DNA of 51,543 bases from Ruminococcus flavefaciens (GTDB lineage Bacteria > Bacillota > Clostridia > Oscillospirales > Ruminococcaceae). The first letter of the stretch is position 1, and each line of letters opens with the position of its first letter. The DNA lies in the NCBI GenBank assembly GCA_002373775.1, contig DFJW01000075.1, positions 49,021-100,563 of the forward strand. Direction: 5' to 3'. The notes under the pieces are model-generated. The model saw nothing but the letters and a program-made list of their open reading frames with translations, searched no databases and was not told the DNA's origin. The position numbers and the translations under genes are program-made. Shown piece by piece: positions 1 to 8,459 of this stretch.

Positions 1-19
1 AGATGTCACGCAGTGACAG

Positions 20-85
20 AGGGGAACGCCTCCGTCAGAGGGAACCCTTTTTCAAAAGGGATTTTCTCAAGGGGCTGCGCATCAC
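20..85. repeat. Intergenic hairpin repeat ending in CTGCGCATCAC
   Basis: This stretch downstream of the epimerase-like gene holds a short hairpin (CCCTTTTTCAAAAGGG, 45-60) and ends with CTGCGCATCAC, which overlaps the stop codon of the next gene. The reverse complement, GTGATGCGCAG, also begins the repeat copy near 6488. Related edges occur near 26671, 27148 and 42417. It looks like a partial copy of the dispersed family described in the findings. Confidence 0.5.
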
Positions 86-1092
86 TTAGCAAAGAATCGC
101 TGGTGGGCGGTGAAGGAGTCGCCGGGTCTTACTTCGCGGTAGCCGGTAACGTCAGCAGGAAGGCTGAGGTTGGGAGCGTCTATCATAGCGGTCATAGGCT
201 CGGGGCAGAAGTAGTGGTTGAAGCCGCGGTCGTTCCAGATTATCCAGAAGCCGTACTCTTCGGAGACTTCGTAGCAGAGTTTTTTGCCGCTGGCGATATC
301 CTCAGCAATGACGCCGTGGAACTTTTCGTGGTCGAGGTCAGTATACTCGCCGATGTACATATCGTTATCGCATACCTGAAGGACGGGGCATTTATTGCCG
401 CTCTTGTATTCGAGGTCCCACATGGTGAGGGATTTTAATTTTTCAGTAGGAAGGCAGCGCTCGTTGAGTTCGCACTTCTTGCCTATCGGGACAGTGAGGC
501 GGATATCGCCTTCCTTAGCGCCGTCCACGAAGGGAGCGTTGATAGTGGTATGGGAAGCGAGGGACATGGGGAGCACCTTATCTGATGAGACGTTGGTGAA
601 CTTAATGTCCTGTTCGAGACCGTTTTCAGAGAGGGTGAAGGTATACTCTGCGACGAATTTAACCGGGAGATACTGGAAGAACTCGTCCTTTTCGTCGTAG
701 ACGTATCTTGTCTTTACCCATGCGCAGTTGCTGTCGGCGTTGTGCTCAACGACTTCGTGGACTCTCTTGTGGATGAAGCCGTGGATGTGGTTGTTGTAGG
801 GAGCTTTCTCGTTGACAGGGAGCTGATAAACGGCATCGGAAGTCTTCAGAACGCCGTCAGCAAAACGGTTAGGCAGGTAGAGGGTAGGAAGTCCCCATAC
901 CTCTGCGGACTGTCTGATTACGTCGGCATCGTTGTCAGCCTTGAAGCGGAAGAACTCCATGCCCTTGTCGTTGTTCCTGAGACGGATGACATTGGAGCCT
1001 ATCTCATAGGCAACGAGGGCTTCGTAGCCGCCAGCCTGCAATCTCACGCAGGTCGTGCCGTTCCAGTTGATGATCTGAGTTGAATTGTTCAT
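82..1092 (-). CDS. Aldose 1-epimerase-like (galactose mutarotase family) protein
   Basis: A 336-residue cytoplasmic protein with the overall pattern of the aldose-1-epimerase superfamily, a beta-sandwich that interconverts sugar anomers. NNHIHG at residues 100-105 and SHTTIN around His181 fit the two histidines used by mutarotases. I could not assign the catalytic glutamate with confidence, so the protein may be a divergent member with another sugar substrate. There is no signal peptide. An AAAGGA ribosome-binding site precedes the ATG. The stop codon overlaps a dispersed repeat edge. Family assignment is fairly secure; the exact substrate is unknown. Confidence 0.7.
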   Translation of the reverse strand: MNNSTQIINWNGTTCVRLQAGGYEALVAYEIGSNVIRLRNNDKGMEFFRFKADNDADVIRQSAEVWGLPTLYLPNRFADGVLKTSDAVYQLPVNEKAPYNNHIHGFIHKRVHEVVEHNADSNCAWVKTRYVYDEKDEFFQYLPVKFVAEYTFTLSENGLEQDIKFTNVSSDKVLPMSLASHTTINAPFVDGAKEGDIRLTVPIGKKCELNERCLPTEKLKSLTMWDLEYKSGNKCPVLQVCDNDMYIGEYTDLDHEKFHGVIAEDIASGKKLCYEVSEEYGFWIIWNDRGFNHYFCPEPMTAMIDAPNLSLPADVTGYREVRPGDSFTAHQRFFAK

Positions 1093-1218
1093 ATTGATTT
1101 TTCCTTTCGTTTTTTATTATATAAATAATTGTTCCATGATGAGCGCAGTCCGGGATGCAAGGAAGCATATCAGCCGACGGAATACCCGAAAGCTTTTATG
1201 ATGATATTTGATATACGA

Positions 1219-1335
1219 TCACCCTTCCGTCTGATCGTTCTTCTTATTGCGGTTTAGTTCCTTGTGACATGACCATTTAAAGATTAGTACGAAAAAGGTA
1301 AAGCTGCCAATTATAATAAATATATTAAATAACAT
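1219..1335 (-). CDS. Small single-span membrane protein (38 residues)
   Basis: A short ORF beginning MLFNIFIIIG, with a strong ribosome-binding site (GAGGAGGG) just upstream of its ATG. Residues 2-19 are almost entirely hydrophobic and would form one transmembrane helix. The rest is basic and polar (KWSCHKELNRNKK). It lies 25 bases downstream of the four-span membrane protein gene on the same strand, so it is probably the last gene of that small operon. I recognise no family. Its reality rests on the ribosome-binding site, the clean hydrophobic-then-charged composition and the operon position; it could still be a chance ORF. Confidence 0.5.
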   Translation of the reverse strand: MLFNIFIIIGSFTFFVLIFKWSCHKELNRNKKNDQTEG

Positions 1336-1360
1336 AATACCCTCCTCGCTGAACAAGTTT

Positions 1361-1789
1361 TTACTTTGCCTTTCCTATCAGAGCCACGACACCGCGGAAG
1401 ATCGCTGCCCAGATGAGACCGGGGATGAGCATGCAGCCAAGTACGGCTATACCTATGCCGGTAAGGTCAAGAAAGCCTTCGGGTTCCGGAAAAAATCTCT
1501 GGTAACCTATGATGAAAAAAGAAGCTATTGTTGCCGCTATAGCAAAAACATATCCGGTGAAATACGGGAACAGGTGATCCTTTGCGGACATTTTCAGCTC
1601 CCTTGTCGTATATTTTTCGGCTTTCAGACTTATCACCGGCACTAAAAGCAGCACCAGTGCTTCAAGGACTGACGCAGCAGCAAATCCTGCGTTGCTTTCA
1701 ACAGTCACTATGTCAATGAATGCACCGAGGGCGAATACTGCTGTCAGAACAGCAAAGGTGACGAGACATATCCTGAGTTTGTACTTCAT
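1361..1789 (-). CDS. Hypothetical four-span membrane protein
   Basis: A 142-residue, very hydrophobic protein with about four transmembrane segments: roughly residues 5-26, 36-54, 76-96 and 108-135. No soluble domain, metal site or catalytic motif is visible. It starts 20 bases after the zinc-ribbon/DUF805 gene on the same strand and is probably co-transcribed with it and with the 38-residue membrane ORF downstream. The ribosome-binding site is weak, which fits translational dependence on the upstream gene. I do not recognise the family. Confidence 0.7.
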   Translation of the reverse strand: MKYKLRICLVTFAVLTAVFALGAFIDIVTVESNAGFAAASVLEALVLLLVPVISLKAEKYTTRELKMSAKDHLFPYFTGYVFAIAATIASFFIIGYQRFFPEPEGFLDLTGIGIAVLGCMLIPGLIWAAIFRGVVALIGKAK

Positions 1790-1809
1790 ATTACATTCCC
1801 TATATGTAC

Positions 1810-2691
1810 TCAGTACGGTGCTCTGCCGTATCTGTTAGGCGTAGGCTGGCTTTCCTTTTTGTTGATGTAGTAAAGCCTTATTCCGAAGATGAGCATAGCG
1901 ATAAGAGCGATGCCCATGAGGAGCAGAATAAATATTGCCTCCTGAAGAGCAGATGCAAGCTCGGAAAAATCTGAACTGGAATCAAGTCCGCCGCTTATTA
2001 TCATAGACATCAGTGCAAGCAGCATTGTGGCACCGAATGAGACATAAAATCCTATGGCAGCACTGCCGTCTTTGCCTGTATCATGAGAACGGCGCACGCT
2101 TAACGAGAGCTCCGGGATCAGCATAATAAGTGCTGCTATAAAAACAATAGCCGGATTTTCTATGGCTTTGCCTATAAGATAGAAAAAGAGTATGATTATG
2201 CCCCATACAGAGCTGCCGTAGCGGTATTCACTGCGTGTTGAGCGTCCTGAGAAGTTCATCCAGTTCAGGAAGAAAAGCTTCACGCCCTCGCCGTATCCGA
2301 CGTGCTTCGGTGATACTCCGCCGGAAACATTCCTGTAGACCGGCTGCTGCTGATACCGGGGCTGCTGATATTGTGGCTGCTGATATTGTGGCTGCTGATA
2401 CTGCGGCTGTGGATACTGCGGCTGTGGATACTGCGGCTGCTGGTATTGAGGCTGCTGATATTGTGGCTGCTGGTATTGAGGCTGCTGATACTGGGGCTGC
2501 TGATATTGTGGCTGCTGATATTGTGGCTGCTGGTATTGAGGCTGCTGGTACTGCGGCTGCTGATACTGTGGCTGCATATACTGCGGCTGTACAGGCGCAG
2601 CTGCATTGGTATCCACATCCTGAACGGCACCGCATTTTCCGCAGAATCTGACGCCCGGTCTGAGCTGATTTCCGCATTTTGTACAGAACAT
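1810..2691 (-). CDS. Zinc-ribbon, PQYQQ-repeat, DUF805 membrane protein
   Basis: A 293-residue protein in three parts. The N-terminus is a zinc ribbon (MFCTKCGNQL...FCGKCGA) with CxxC pairs at residues 3-6 and 17-20. Next comes a low-complexity stretch of about 16 QPQYQ-type pentads (residues about 35-117), encoded by a tandem 15-bp repeat. The C-terminal half has about four transmembrane helices and matches the DUF805 pattern (FSGRSTRSEYRYG, then RRSHDTGKDG). A GGGGGAG ribosome-binding site precedes the ATG. It is first in an operon with the next two small membrane genes. The Gln/Pro/Tyr tract is probably a flexible linker whose length may vary between strains. Function is unknown. Confidence 0.85.
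   Translation of the reverse strand: MFCTKCGNQLRPGVRFCGKCGAVQDVDTNAAAPVQPQYMQPQYQQPQYQQPQYQQPQYQQPQYQQPQYQQPQYQQPQYQQPQYQQPQYPQPQYPQPQYQQPQYQQPQYQQPRYQQQPVYRNVSGGVSPKHVGYGEGVKLFFLNWMNFSGRSTRSEYRYGSSVWGIIILFFYLIGKAIENPAIVFIAALIMLIPELSLSVRRSHDTGKDGSAAIGFYVSFGATMLLALMSMIISGGLDSSSDFSELASALQEAIFILLLMGIALIAMLIFGIRLYYINKKESQPTPNRYGRAPY
2345..2590 (-). repeat. In-frame 15-bp tandem repeat coding QPQYQ
   Basis: About 16 degenerate 15-bp units (on the plus strand of the type GGCTGCTGATATTGT) run head to tail inside the zinc-ribbon/DUF805 gene. They keep frame and encode QPQYQ or QPQYP pentads. The array creates long spurious ORFs in other frames on both strands. Slippage would change linker length without a frameshift. 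Confidence 0.9.
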
Positions 2692-2719
2692 GATACTCCC
2701 CCTTATTTTTATGTAATTG

Positions 2720-2746
2720 TAGGGAACGCCGCGGCGACGTTCCCTA
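2720..2746. terminator. Hairpin between citrate synthase and zinc-ribbon operon
   Basis: TAGGGAACG pairs with CGTTCCCTA around a GC-rich loop. It lies downstream of the minus-strand citrate synthase gene, but the run of T follows it only on the plus strand, so its use as that gene's terminator is uncertain. Confidence 0.35.
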
Positions 2747-2785
2747 TTTTCCTGATATTATACGGATACTGTCCGGCTGATGCGT

Positions 2786-4165
2786 TCAGTCCATTCTGTT
2801 TTCCATATCCGTATACTCCCTCATCGGCGATATCGCCTTATATGCCGGACGGATTATCTTATTCGAATTTATAAGCTCTTCAATGCGGTGGGCTGACCAG
2901 CCGGCTATCCTGGATGCCGCAAAAAGCGGAGTGAACAGCTCATCCGGTATGCCCAGCATACGATAAACGAATCCGCTGTAGAAGTCCACATTGGCGCAGA
3001 CGCCCTTATAAATGCGTCTTTCCTCTGCGATGACTTCGGGGGCGAGCCGCTCTACCAGTGAATAGAGCCTGAATTCGTCCTCTCTGCCCTTTTCTGCCGA
3101 GAGTTTTTCCACGAAACTCTTGAAGACTTTGGCTCTCGGATCGGACTGCGAATACACGGCATGTCCCATTCCGTAGATAAGACCGGCATGGTCGAAGGCT
3201 TCTTTGTGGAGAAGAGCACGGAGGTAACTGCGGACTTCGTCCTCATCCTGCCAGTTGCCGACGTGTTCCTTCATGTCGTCGAACATCATCGCGACTTTGA
3301 TATTAGCGCCGCCGTGCTTTGGTCCTTTCAGCGAACCGAGAGCAGCAGCTATCGCGGAATAGGTATCGGTTCCAGAGGAAGACACCACATGCACCGTGAA
3401 GGTGGAGTTGTTTCCGCCGCCGTGTTCAGCGTGGAGTACGAGCGCAAGGTCAAGTATGCGCGCTTCCAGTTCGGTATAGTTCTTGTTGGGACGCAGCATA
3501 TACAGCAGATTTTCGGCGATCGAGAGATCCGGATGCGGATCGTGGATGAAAAGACTGCCGCCGAAAGTAGAATATCTGTAAGCCTGATAACCATAGACCG
3601 CAAGCACCGGGAACAGCGTTATAAGCTCTATGCACTGACGCAGTACGTTGGGGATAGATATATCATTGGCTTTTTCATCATATGAATAAAGAGCGAGGAC
3701 GCTCTTGGCGAGGGTATTCATCATATTGTCGCTGGGGGATTTCATGATGATATCCCTTGTGAAAGTGGAAGGGAGCTGGCGGAAATCTGCAAGTATCTTC
3801 CGGAAGTCCGTGAGTTCATGTTCCGACGGCATTTTTCCGAAAAGCAGCAGGTATATGGTTTCCTCAAAGCCGAAGCGTTTTTCCTTGATGAAGCCCTCAA
3901 CGATATCCTCCACGTCTATGCCGCGGTAGTACAGCTTTCCGTCACCGTGATTAGGCATGCCGTCGCCGGCGTCTATCACTTTGATAGTGCTGATGTTGGT
4001 GAGACCTGCAACGACTCCGTTGCCGTTGATGTCGCGCAGACCGCGCTTTACGTCATACTGCGTATAAAGAGCAGGATCTATCCTGTAGCCCTCCATTGAT
4101 CTTTCAGCAAGAAGCTCTATCTCCGGTGTGACCTCTGAAAATCTGTAACCCAAGAATATCGTCAT
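2786..4165 (-). CDS. gltA: Citrate synthase
   Basis: A 459-residue citrate synthase that condenses acetyl-CoA and oxaloacetate to citrate in the cytoplasm. The three catalytic residues are present: His284 in GPKHGGAN, His335 in GMGHAVYSQSDPR and Asp394 in NVDFYSG. The N-terminal region carries GLRDINGNGVVAGLTNIS and YYRGIDVED, usual in this family. Length matches the long form common in Clostridia. In fermentative relatives the enzyme feeds a partial TCA cycle for glutamate synthesis. It stands alone behind a perfect-spacing sigma-A promoter. The purine-rich ribosome-binding site lies unusually close to the chosen ATG, so the start could be slightly off. Confidence 0.95.
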   Translation of the reverse strand: MTIFLGYRFSEVTPEIELLAERSMEGYRIDPALYTQYDVKRGLRDINGNGVVAGLTNISTIKVIDAGDGMPNHGDGKLYYRGIDVEDIVEGFIKEKRFGFEETIYLLLFGKMPSEHELTDFRKILADFRQLPSTFTRDIIMKSPSDNMMNTLAKSVLALYSYDEKANDISIPNVLRQCIELITLFPVLAVYGYQAYRYSTFGGSLFIHDPHPDLSIAENLLYMLRPNKNYTELEARILDLALVLHAEHGGGNNSTFTVHVVSSSGTDTYSAIAAALGSLKGPKHGGANIKVAMMFDDMKEHVGNWQDEDEVRSYLRALLHKEAFDHAGLIYGMGHAVYSQSDPRAKVFKSFVEKLSAEKGREDEFRLYSLVERLAPEVIAEERRIYKGVCANVDFYSGFVYRMLGIPDELFTPLFAASRIAGWSAHRIEELINSNKIIRPAYKAISPMREYTDMENRMD

Positions 4166-4265
4166 CCCTTTCTTTCGTTATCTTTCCGGCGCATTCGTCA
4201 GCACATTCGTGCAAATCCCGGAAGCATAAAATCGTTGTTGATATGAGTAATAATTATTATATATC

Positions 4266-4294
4266 ATTATAATCTATTTTTACTAACTTGTCAA
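4266..4294 (-). promoter_or_regulatory. Sigma-A promoter for citrate synthase
   Basis: Read on the minus strand: TTGACA (4294-4289), a 17-base spacer, then TATAAT (4271-4266). This is full consensus at ideal spacing, about 100 bases upstream of the citrate synthase start. Confidence 0.85.
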
Positions 4295-4365
4295 GCAGAA
4301 ATACAGTTCACACAAACATATCCTCCAAAAAAACGGGTTCAGACAGCGGATTTGGTAAATTGCTC

Positions 4366-4394
4366 TTGCAAAACACTCCGGTCTGTGGTAATAT
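4366..4394 (+). promoter_or_regulatory. Promoter for zinc-ribbon/TPM operon
   Basis: TTGCAA (4366-4371), 17-base spacer, TAATAT (4389-4394), about 70 bases upstream of the TTG start at 4466. The 4166-4465 gap holds only this promoter, the divergent citrate synthase promoter and AT-rich sequence. Confidence 0.6.
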
Positions 4395-4465
4395 ATAATA
4401 TGACTATTTATGTATTATGAGTGATATTTTCATTTCTATCCTGCTTTTGAAAGGAGCTGAACTCT

Positions 4466-5521
4466 TTGGACGCTATCGAATACAAATGTCCCAACTGTAA
4501 CGCCGATCTGAAATTCGATCCGGCTGCTCAGAAACTCAGCTGTGAATACTGCCTCAGCAGTTTTACCATAGACGAGATAAGAAAGATATATTCTGAGAAT
4601 ATCGTCCCGCCAACACAGCAGGAAGCTCAGATACGCGATGAATTCGCTGAGCACACCAATCTCTACCACTGCGCCAGCTGCGGTGCTGACATCATGTGCG
4701 ACGATCAGCAGACTGCTCTTTTCTGCTACTACTGCCATAATCCCGTTATCCTCGCCGGAAAGATGACAGGCTCCTACAAACCCCACAAGGTCATCGGTTT
4801 CCGTCTCACAAGGGAACAGGCTGTGGATAAGTTCAAGCACTGGTGCGGAAGCAGGATGTTTATCCCCAAGGATTTCAGATCTGAACAGCAGATAGAAAAA
4901 ATAACCGGTCTCTATGTGCCATTCTGGGTGGCTGACTGCAATATCAAGGCGGATTTCAACGCCCTCGGCAAGAAGGTGCGCACATGGTCCACAGGCAGCT
5001 ACGTTTACACCGAGACCAAGGAGTTCCGCGTTCTGCGAAATGCCGATATCATCACTGTCGGCATCCCTGCCGACGGTGAGAGCAAGATAGACGACCTGCT
5101 CATGGAGTCCATCGAGCCTTTCGATTACAGTGAAATGAAGGATTTCTCCATGAGTTACCTCAGCGGATTCTTCGCAGATAAATACGACGTTGACAAGGCG
5201 GAAGTGTTCCCCAGGATACGTTCAAGAGCATCTCAGGCGAGCAAGAACGTCATCCGCGACAGCGTGGGCAAGTATTCAAGTCTTGCTGTAACTACAGAGG
5301 ACTACAAAATAATGAACACCGACTGGAAGTATGCCATGCTGCCCGTCTGGTTCATGACCTACAAGTACAAGGACGTTATCTACGAATTCGCGGTAAACGG
5401 TCAGACCGGCAAACTCGCCGGCACTCCGCCGCTGAATAAGCTGAAACTGAAACTCGTCAGCGCCGGAATAGGCGTCGGAACTGCACTTTTGTTGTATATA
5501 GGAGGTGGACTCTTCCTATGA
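4466..5521 (+). CDS. Double TFIIB-type zinc-ribbon protein with C-terminal membrane anchor
   Basis: A 351-residue protein starting at TTG, chosen because AAGGAG sits nine bases upstream and the first zinc ribbon follows at once. Ribbon 1 uses Cys8, Cys11, Cys26 and Cys29 (CPNC...CEYC); ribbon 2 uses Cys69, Cys72, Cys87 and Cys90 (CASC...CYYC). The middle, with LYVPFWVADC and LPVWFMTYKYK, is a beta-rich domain of unknown role. The last 22 residues form a glycine-rich transmembrane helix. It overlaps the next gene by four bases (ATGA), so the two are translationally coupled. The pairing with a TPM-domain protein suggests a membrane-associated assembly or quality-control role; that is inference. 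Confidence 0.85.
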   Translation: MDAIEYKCPNCNADLKFDPAAQKLSCEYCLSSFTIDEIRKIYSENIVPPTQQEAQIRDEFAEHTNLYHCASCGADIMCDDQQTALFCYYCHNPVILAGKMTGSYKPHKVIGFRLTREQAVDKFKHWCGSRMFIPKDFRSEQQIEKITGLYVPFWVADCNIKADFNALGKKVRTWSTGSYVYTETKEFRVLRNADIITVGIPADGESKIDDLLMESIEPFDYSEMKDFSMSYLSGFFADKYDVDKAEVFPRIRSRASQASKNVIRDSVGKYSSLAVTTEDYKIMNTDWKYAMLPVWFMTYKYKDVIYEFAVNGQTGKLAGTPPLNKLKLKLVSAGIGVGTALLLYIGGGLFL

Positions 5522-6480
5522 GTAATGCCAATAACAAAAAACAGGGCAATGTATTCCTTGATATACTGGTCGTTATCGGCGTTGCGGCACTGGTGTTCAT
5601 ACTCTGCGCTGCAATAGCGAAAATAGATATCAATCCCACCGAAAACCTCGCCGAAGGCTTCGACGGCGACACATCAGCCTGCCGGGTATACGATGAATAC
5701 GGCATTTTTGAAAATGAAAAGGGTACCCTGAAAGCTCTCAATGAGACACTGAAGGAGTGTTCCGAGGAGTTTGACATGTACCTTGCAGTCTACATAGCTC
5801 CCCCTTCAAACCGAAACTTCTCCGATCCTCAGACCGAGAATTTCACCGCCGGACTGTATCTCGATACATTCGGTCAGTACACCGACGGCGCAATATACTA
5901 TATGGATATTTCCGGCAAGTCGCCGGCTTATGACTTCATATACACCGAGGGCAAGGCAATGCTTGTCTATAATGATGAGATAGAGGATATGTTCAAGGTC
6001 ATCAACAGCAATATGCCGGCTTCCGGACAGACAGTATATCCTTCACAGGCGGAGAACGCCATATATGCCTTCTGCTCTCAGCTGAGAAGCTATAATAAGG
6101 ACTTCAAGCCCTCCGCTTTCAGCTATGAACACGATAAGGACTATGAGCCCGATGTATACGTCTATATGAAGGGTGACGAAGTATATATAACCGAGAGCAA
6201 AGCTCCCGGCGCAAGATTCCTCCAGCTCATTATCGCGTCCTTCGCCGGAACTCTCATCGCTTTCCTCTTCTACTTCATCACCAGACATCGCTATAAGTTC
6301 AAGAGTTCCGTCAACCCGAATATCTACGTCTCCAAAAACCGTACCGTTTTCAACGTCCGATCTGATGACCTCATCCGTACCTATGTCACCAAGCATAAGG
6401 TGCAGTCCAGCAGCGGCGGTCACCGCGGCGGCGGAGGCGGCGGCGGTTTCAGTTCACACGGCGGCGGTGCTCACCGATGA
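5518..6480 (+). CDS. TPM-domain membrane protein with Gly/His-rich tail
   Basis: A 320-residue protein with an N-terminal transmembrane helix (residues about 12-33), an outward-facing domain with the TPM fold pattern (YDEYGIFENEKGTLKALNETL, then DGAIYYMDISGK and FIYTEGKA), a second helix near residues 230-254, and a tail of glycine, serine and histidine (SSGGHRGGGGGGGFSSHGG). TPM proteins are linked to membrane-protein maintenance, and some members have phosphatase activity. The glycine-rich end is typical of bacterial TPM proteins. It is coupled by ATGA overlap to the zinc-ribbon gene upstream. The specific function is not known. Confidence 0.8.
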   Translation: MSNANNKKQGNVFLDILVVIGVAALVFILCAAIAKIDINPTENLAEGFDGDTSACRVYDEYGIFENEKGTLKALNETLKECSEEFDMYLAVYIAPPSNRNFSDPQTENFTAGLYLDTFGQYTDGAIYYMDISGKSPAYDFIYTEGKAMLVYNDEIEDMFKVINSNMPASGQTVYPSQAENAIYAFCSQLRSYNKDFKPSAFSYEHDKDYEPDVYVYMKGDEVYITESKAPGARFLQLIIASFAGTLIAFLFYFITRHRYKFKSSVNPNIYVSKNRTVFNVRSDDLIRTYVTKHKVQSSSGGHRGGGGGGGFSSHGGGAHR

Positions 6481-6487
6481 TCTGTGG

Positions 6488-6721
6488 GTGATGCGCAGTT
6501 CTCGGGGCAAAACCTTTCTGAGGAAAGGTTCCTTTCCCGAACCCTTTTTTCAAAGACTTTCATAATATGATTCCCCCGCATATGGCGCTTCAACATGTCC
6601 GGAACGCGAGTTCACGGATGCACCATATGCGGGGGAAATTTAAATTTATAAAGTTTTAGGAAAGGAGTTTGATGAAGAGCCCTTTCTCAAAAGGGCTCTT
6701 CATCAAGAGATCTGCATCACT
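6488..6721. repeat. MITE-like three-hairpin repeat, copy 1
   Basis: A non-coding element between two convergent genes. Its ends are imperfect inverted repeats: GTGATGCGCAG at 6488-6498 and CTGCATCAC at 6713-6721. Inside are three stem-loops: AACCTTTC/GAAAGGTT (6511-6530), a long imperfect palindrome with arms TTCCCCCGCATATGG (6571-6585) and its complement (6623-6637), and a perfect 15-bp stem starting GATGAAGAGCCC (6671-6704). The core 6511-6704 matches the reverse complement of 49784-49979 closely along its whole length. Confidence 0.85.
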
Positions 6722-6722
6722 T

Positions 6723-8459
6723 TCAATTTACGGAAGCTTTTTCCTTACGCTTGATGCTTTTCCTGACTTTCTTGAAGATGAAGCCGAGGAGCATCCATAC
6801 CACACCTGAGCCGAGAGCTGCAAGACCGAAGGGGAGCAGCACGTTAGCGATGATGTAGAATACGACATTGCCTGTGATAGTAAACACAACAGCAGCACCG
6901 GCAAGGATAGCAGCACCGATAAGGAAGAGGATAAGTCCGCTGATGAAGAAGATATTTCCGTAGAAGCCCATGAGGTGCTTGCCTCGCTTATCAACTATAA
7001 CGGCTATCCAGATAAGGAGCACGAGGACGACAGCGCCGACGATGCCGATAGTTACGAATGAGAGAGCATAGTTCAGGTTCTTCAGATCGAATCCTGCTTT
7101 TTTGTTCCATTCCTTGACTGAGAGAGTGGTGTCGATGTCGTTGTCATTGAGACGGCTCTTCAGTTCTTTGAGGTTATTCTTGCCGAGAGGATAACCGAAC
7201 TCCTCGTCAGCAACGTCGTTATTATCGTCATCTGCGAAGAACTCGTCCTTTATCACACTTGCGGTAACAGACGGATCATCGCCCTTGCCCTCGATGATAT
7301 AGTCAGCGTAGTCCTTGACATGGCTGCCGATGAATTCGAGGATATTAGTTCTTACGATATATTTCTTGAAGCTTGCCTCATCAGCGTAGCCTTCTGTGAG
7401 GCTTCTGAATCCGAGGCTGTTGTACATGTCCTTGGATATTTCCTCGCCCTGATATTTGGCGCTGAATATAGTGTTCTCATCCAGCTTGTTGATACGCTTT
7501 TCGAGTATCTCGCCGCTTGCGCCGAATCTGATACAGAGGGCGATGCTGACGAAGAGGAGGAAGATAGTTGCGAAGACAGAAACTATAGTCGCGCCTGTAA
7601 TTCTTCCGCCGCCGACTTTGGCCTTCTGCTTCTGAGGCGGCATGGGAGCCGGTGCAGCAGGCTGAGGCTGGAACTGAGGCTGCGGCTGTGGGTAGACAGG
7701 CTGTCCTCCCATGGGAGCACCGTTCTGAACTCCCTGATTCACTGGCATCACCGGAGGCGGTGCAGGGATATTGTTGATTGGAGCAGTCTCGCTTGCATCG
7801 GAGACTGTAGTGCCGAAGTCGATTATCTCGTCGTCCTCAACTGACTGGTGAACAGTGGGCTGGTCGCCGGAAGCGTCGTAAAGTCCCACGGGTTCGAGCT
7901 GAACGGTATCCTCATTATCAAGAGCGCTGGCGCTGATGTTGTCATCGTCGATAAGCTCTGTGGGAGTATCGTTCACAGCGGAGAGGCTGTCACTGAGAAG
8001 TGAAGTGGGCGTATCATCCAGAGCAGATGCCGGAGCATCGCTGAGAAGTGAAGTGGGCGTATCATCCAGAGCGGACGCCGGAGCATCGCTGAGAAGTGAT
8101 GTAGGCGTGTCATCCAGAGCAGATGCCGGAGCATCGCTGAGAAGTGATGTGGGTGTGTCGTCCAGAGCGGATGCCGGAGCATCGCTGAGAAGTGATGTGG
8201 GTGTGTCGTCCAGAGCTGACTGAGGTGCAGCTGAAAGGTCGTCATCCACATAAGAAGTGCTTTCATTCAGAAGCGCAGTAGGCTCTTCATCGAAGAGATC
8301 ATCCACCGGCATATGTACTGTAGGCTCGTCGCCTGCATCTGAAAGAAGTGAAGGGGTAGCAGCAGCGTGGATCATGGGCTGCTCATCCTGACGTGCACCG
8401 CAGGCAGTACAGAATTTGGCTTCATCCTCAAGCTGCTTTCCGCATTTATAGCAAAACAT
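6723..8459 (-). CDS. Zinc-ribbon membrane protein with 16-residue tandem repeats
   Basis: A 578-residue protein. I start it at 8459 because AGGAGG lies seven bases upstream and translation opens directly into a zinc ribbon (MFCYKCGKQL...FCTACGA; Cys3, Cys6, Cys17, Cys20); a longer reading frame upstream has no support. An acidic region follows, holding five near-identical copies of SALDDTPTSLLSDAPA, then a Pro/Gln-rich linker. The C-terminal half has one transmembrane helix, an outward soluble segment, and three more helices. The architecture (zinc ribbon, disordered repeats, membrane domain) parallels the 1810-2691 gene. Function is unknown. It converges with the TPM gene across the repeat element. 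Confidence 0.8.
   Translation of the reverse strand: MFCYKCGKQLEDEAKFCTACGARQDEQPMIHAAATPSLLSDAGDEPTVHMPVDDLFDEEPTALLNESTSYVDDDLSAAPQSALDDTPTSLLSDAPASALDDTPTSLLSDAPASALDDTPTSLLSDAPASALDDTPTSLLSDAPASALDDTPTSLLSDSLSAVNDTPTELIDDDNISASALDNEDTVQLEPVGLYDASGDQPTVHQSVEDDEIIDFGTTVSDASETAPINNIPAPPPVMPVNQGVQNGAPMGGQPVYPQPQPQFQPQPAAPAPMPPQKQKAKVGGGRITGATIVSVFATIFLLFVSIALCIRFGASGEILEKRINKLDENTIFSAKYQGEEISKDMYNSLGFRSLTEGYADEASFKKYIVRTNILEFIGSHVKDYADYIIEGKGDDPSVTASVIKDEFFADDDNNDVADEEFGYPLGKNNLKELKSRLNDNDIDTTLSVKEWNKKAGFDLKNLNYALSFVTIGIVGAVVLVLLIWIAVIVDKRGKHLMGFYGNIFFISGLILFLIGAAILAGAAVVFTITGNVVFYIIANVLLPFGLAALGSGVVWMLLGFIFKKVRKSIKRKEKASVN
7975..8225 (-). repeat. In-frame 48-bp tandem repeat
   Basis: Five near-perfect 48-bp units encode SALDDTPTSLLSDAPA in the gene above; a sixth degenerate unit (SLSAVNDTPTELI) follows. 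The units differ mainly at third codon positions (GTGGGC, GTAGGC, GTGGGT on the plus strand), a sign of purifying selection on the peptide after duplication. Confidence 0.9.

Noticed and set aside
2235..2651. Long open frames on both strands over the QPQYQ repeat
   Set aside because: They arise from the 15-bp tandem repeat lacking stops in several frames; only the frame with the zinc ribbon and DUF805 domain has a ribosome-binding site and recognisable domains.
7936..8223. Repeat array resembling a CRISPR or a plus-strand Ser/Val/Arg-rich gene
   Set aside because: The 48-bp units are contiguous without spacers, stay in frame with the minus-strand protein, and vary mostly at third codon positions.
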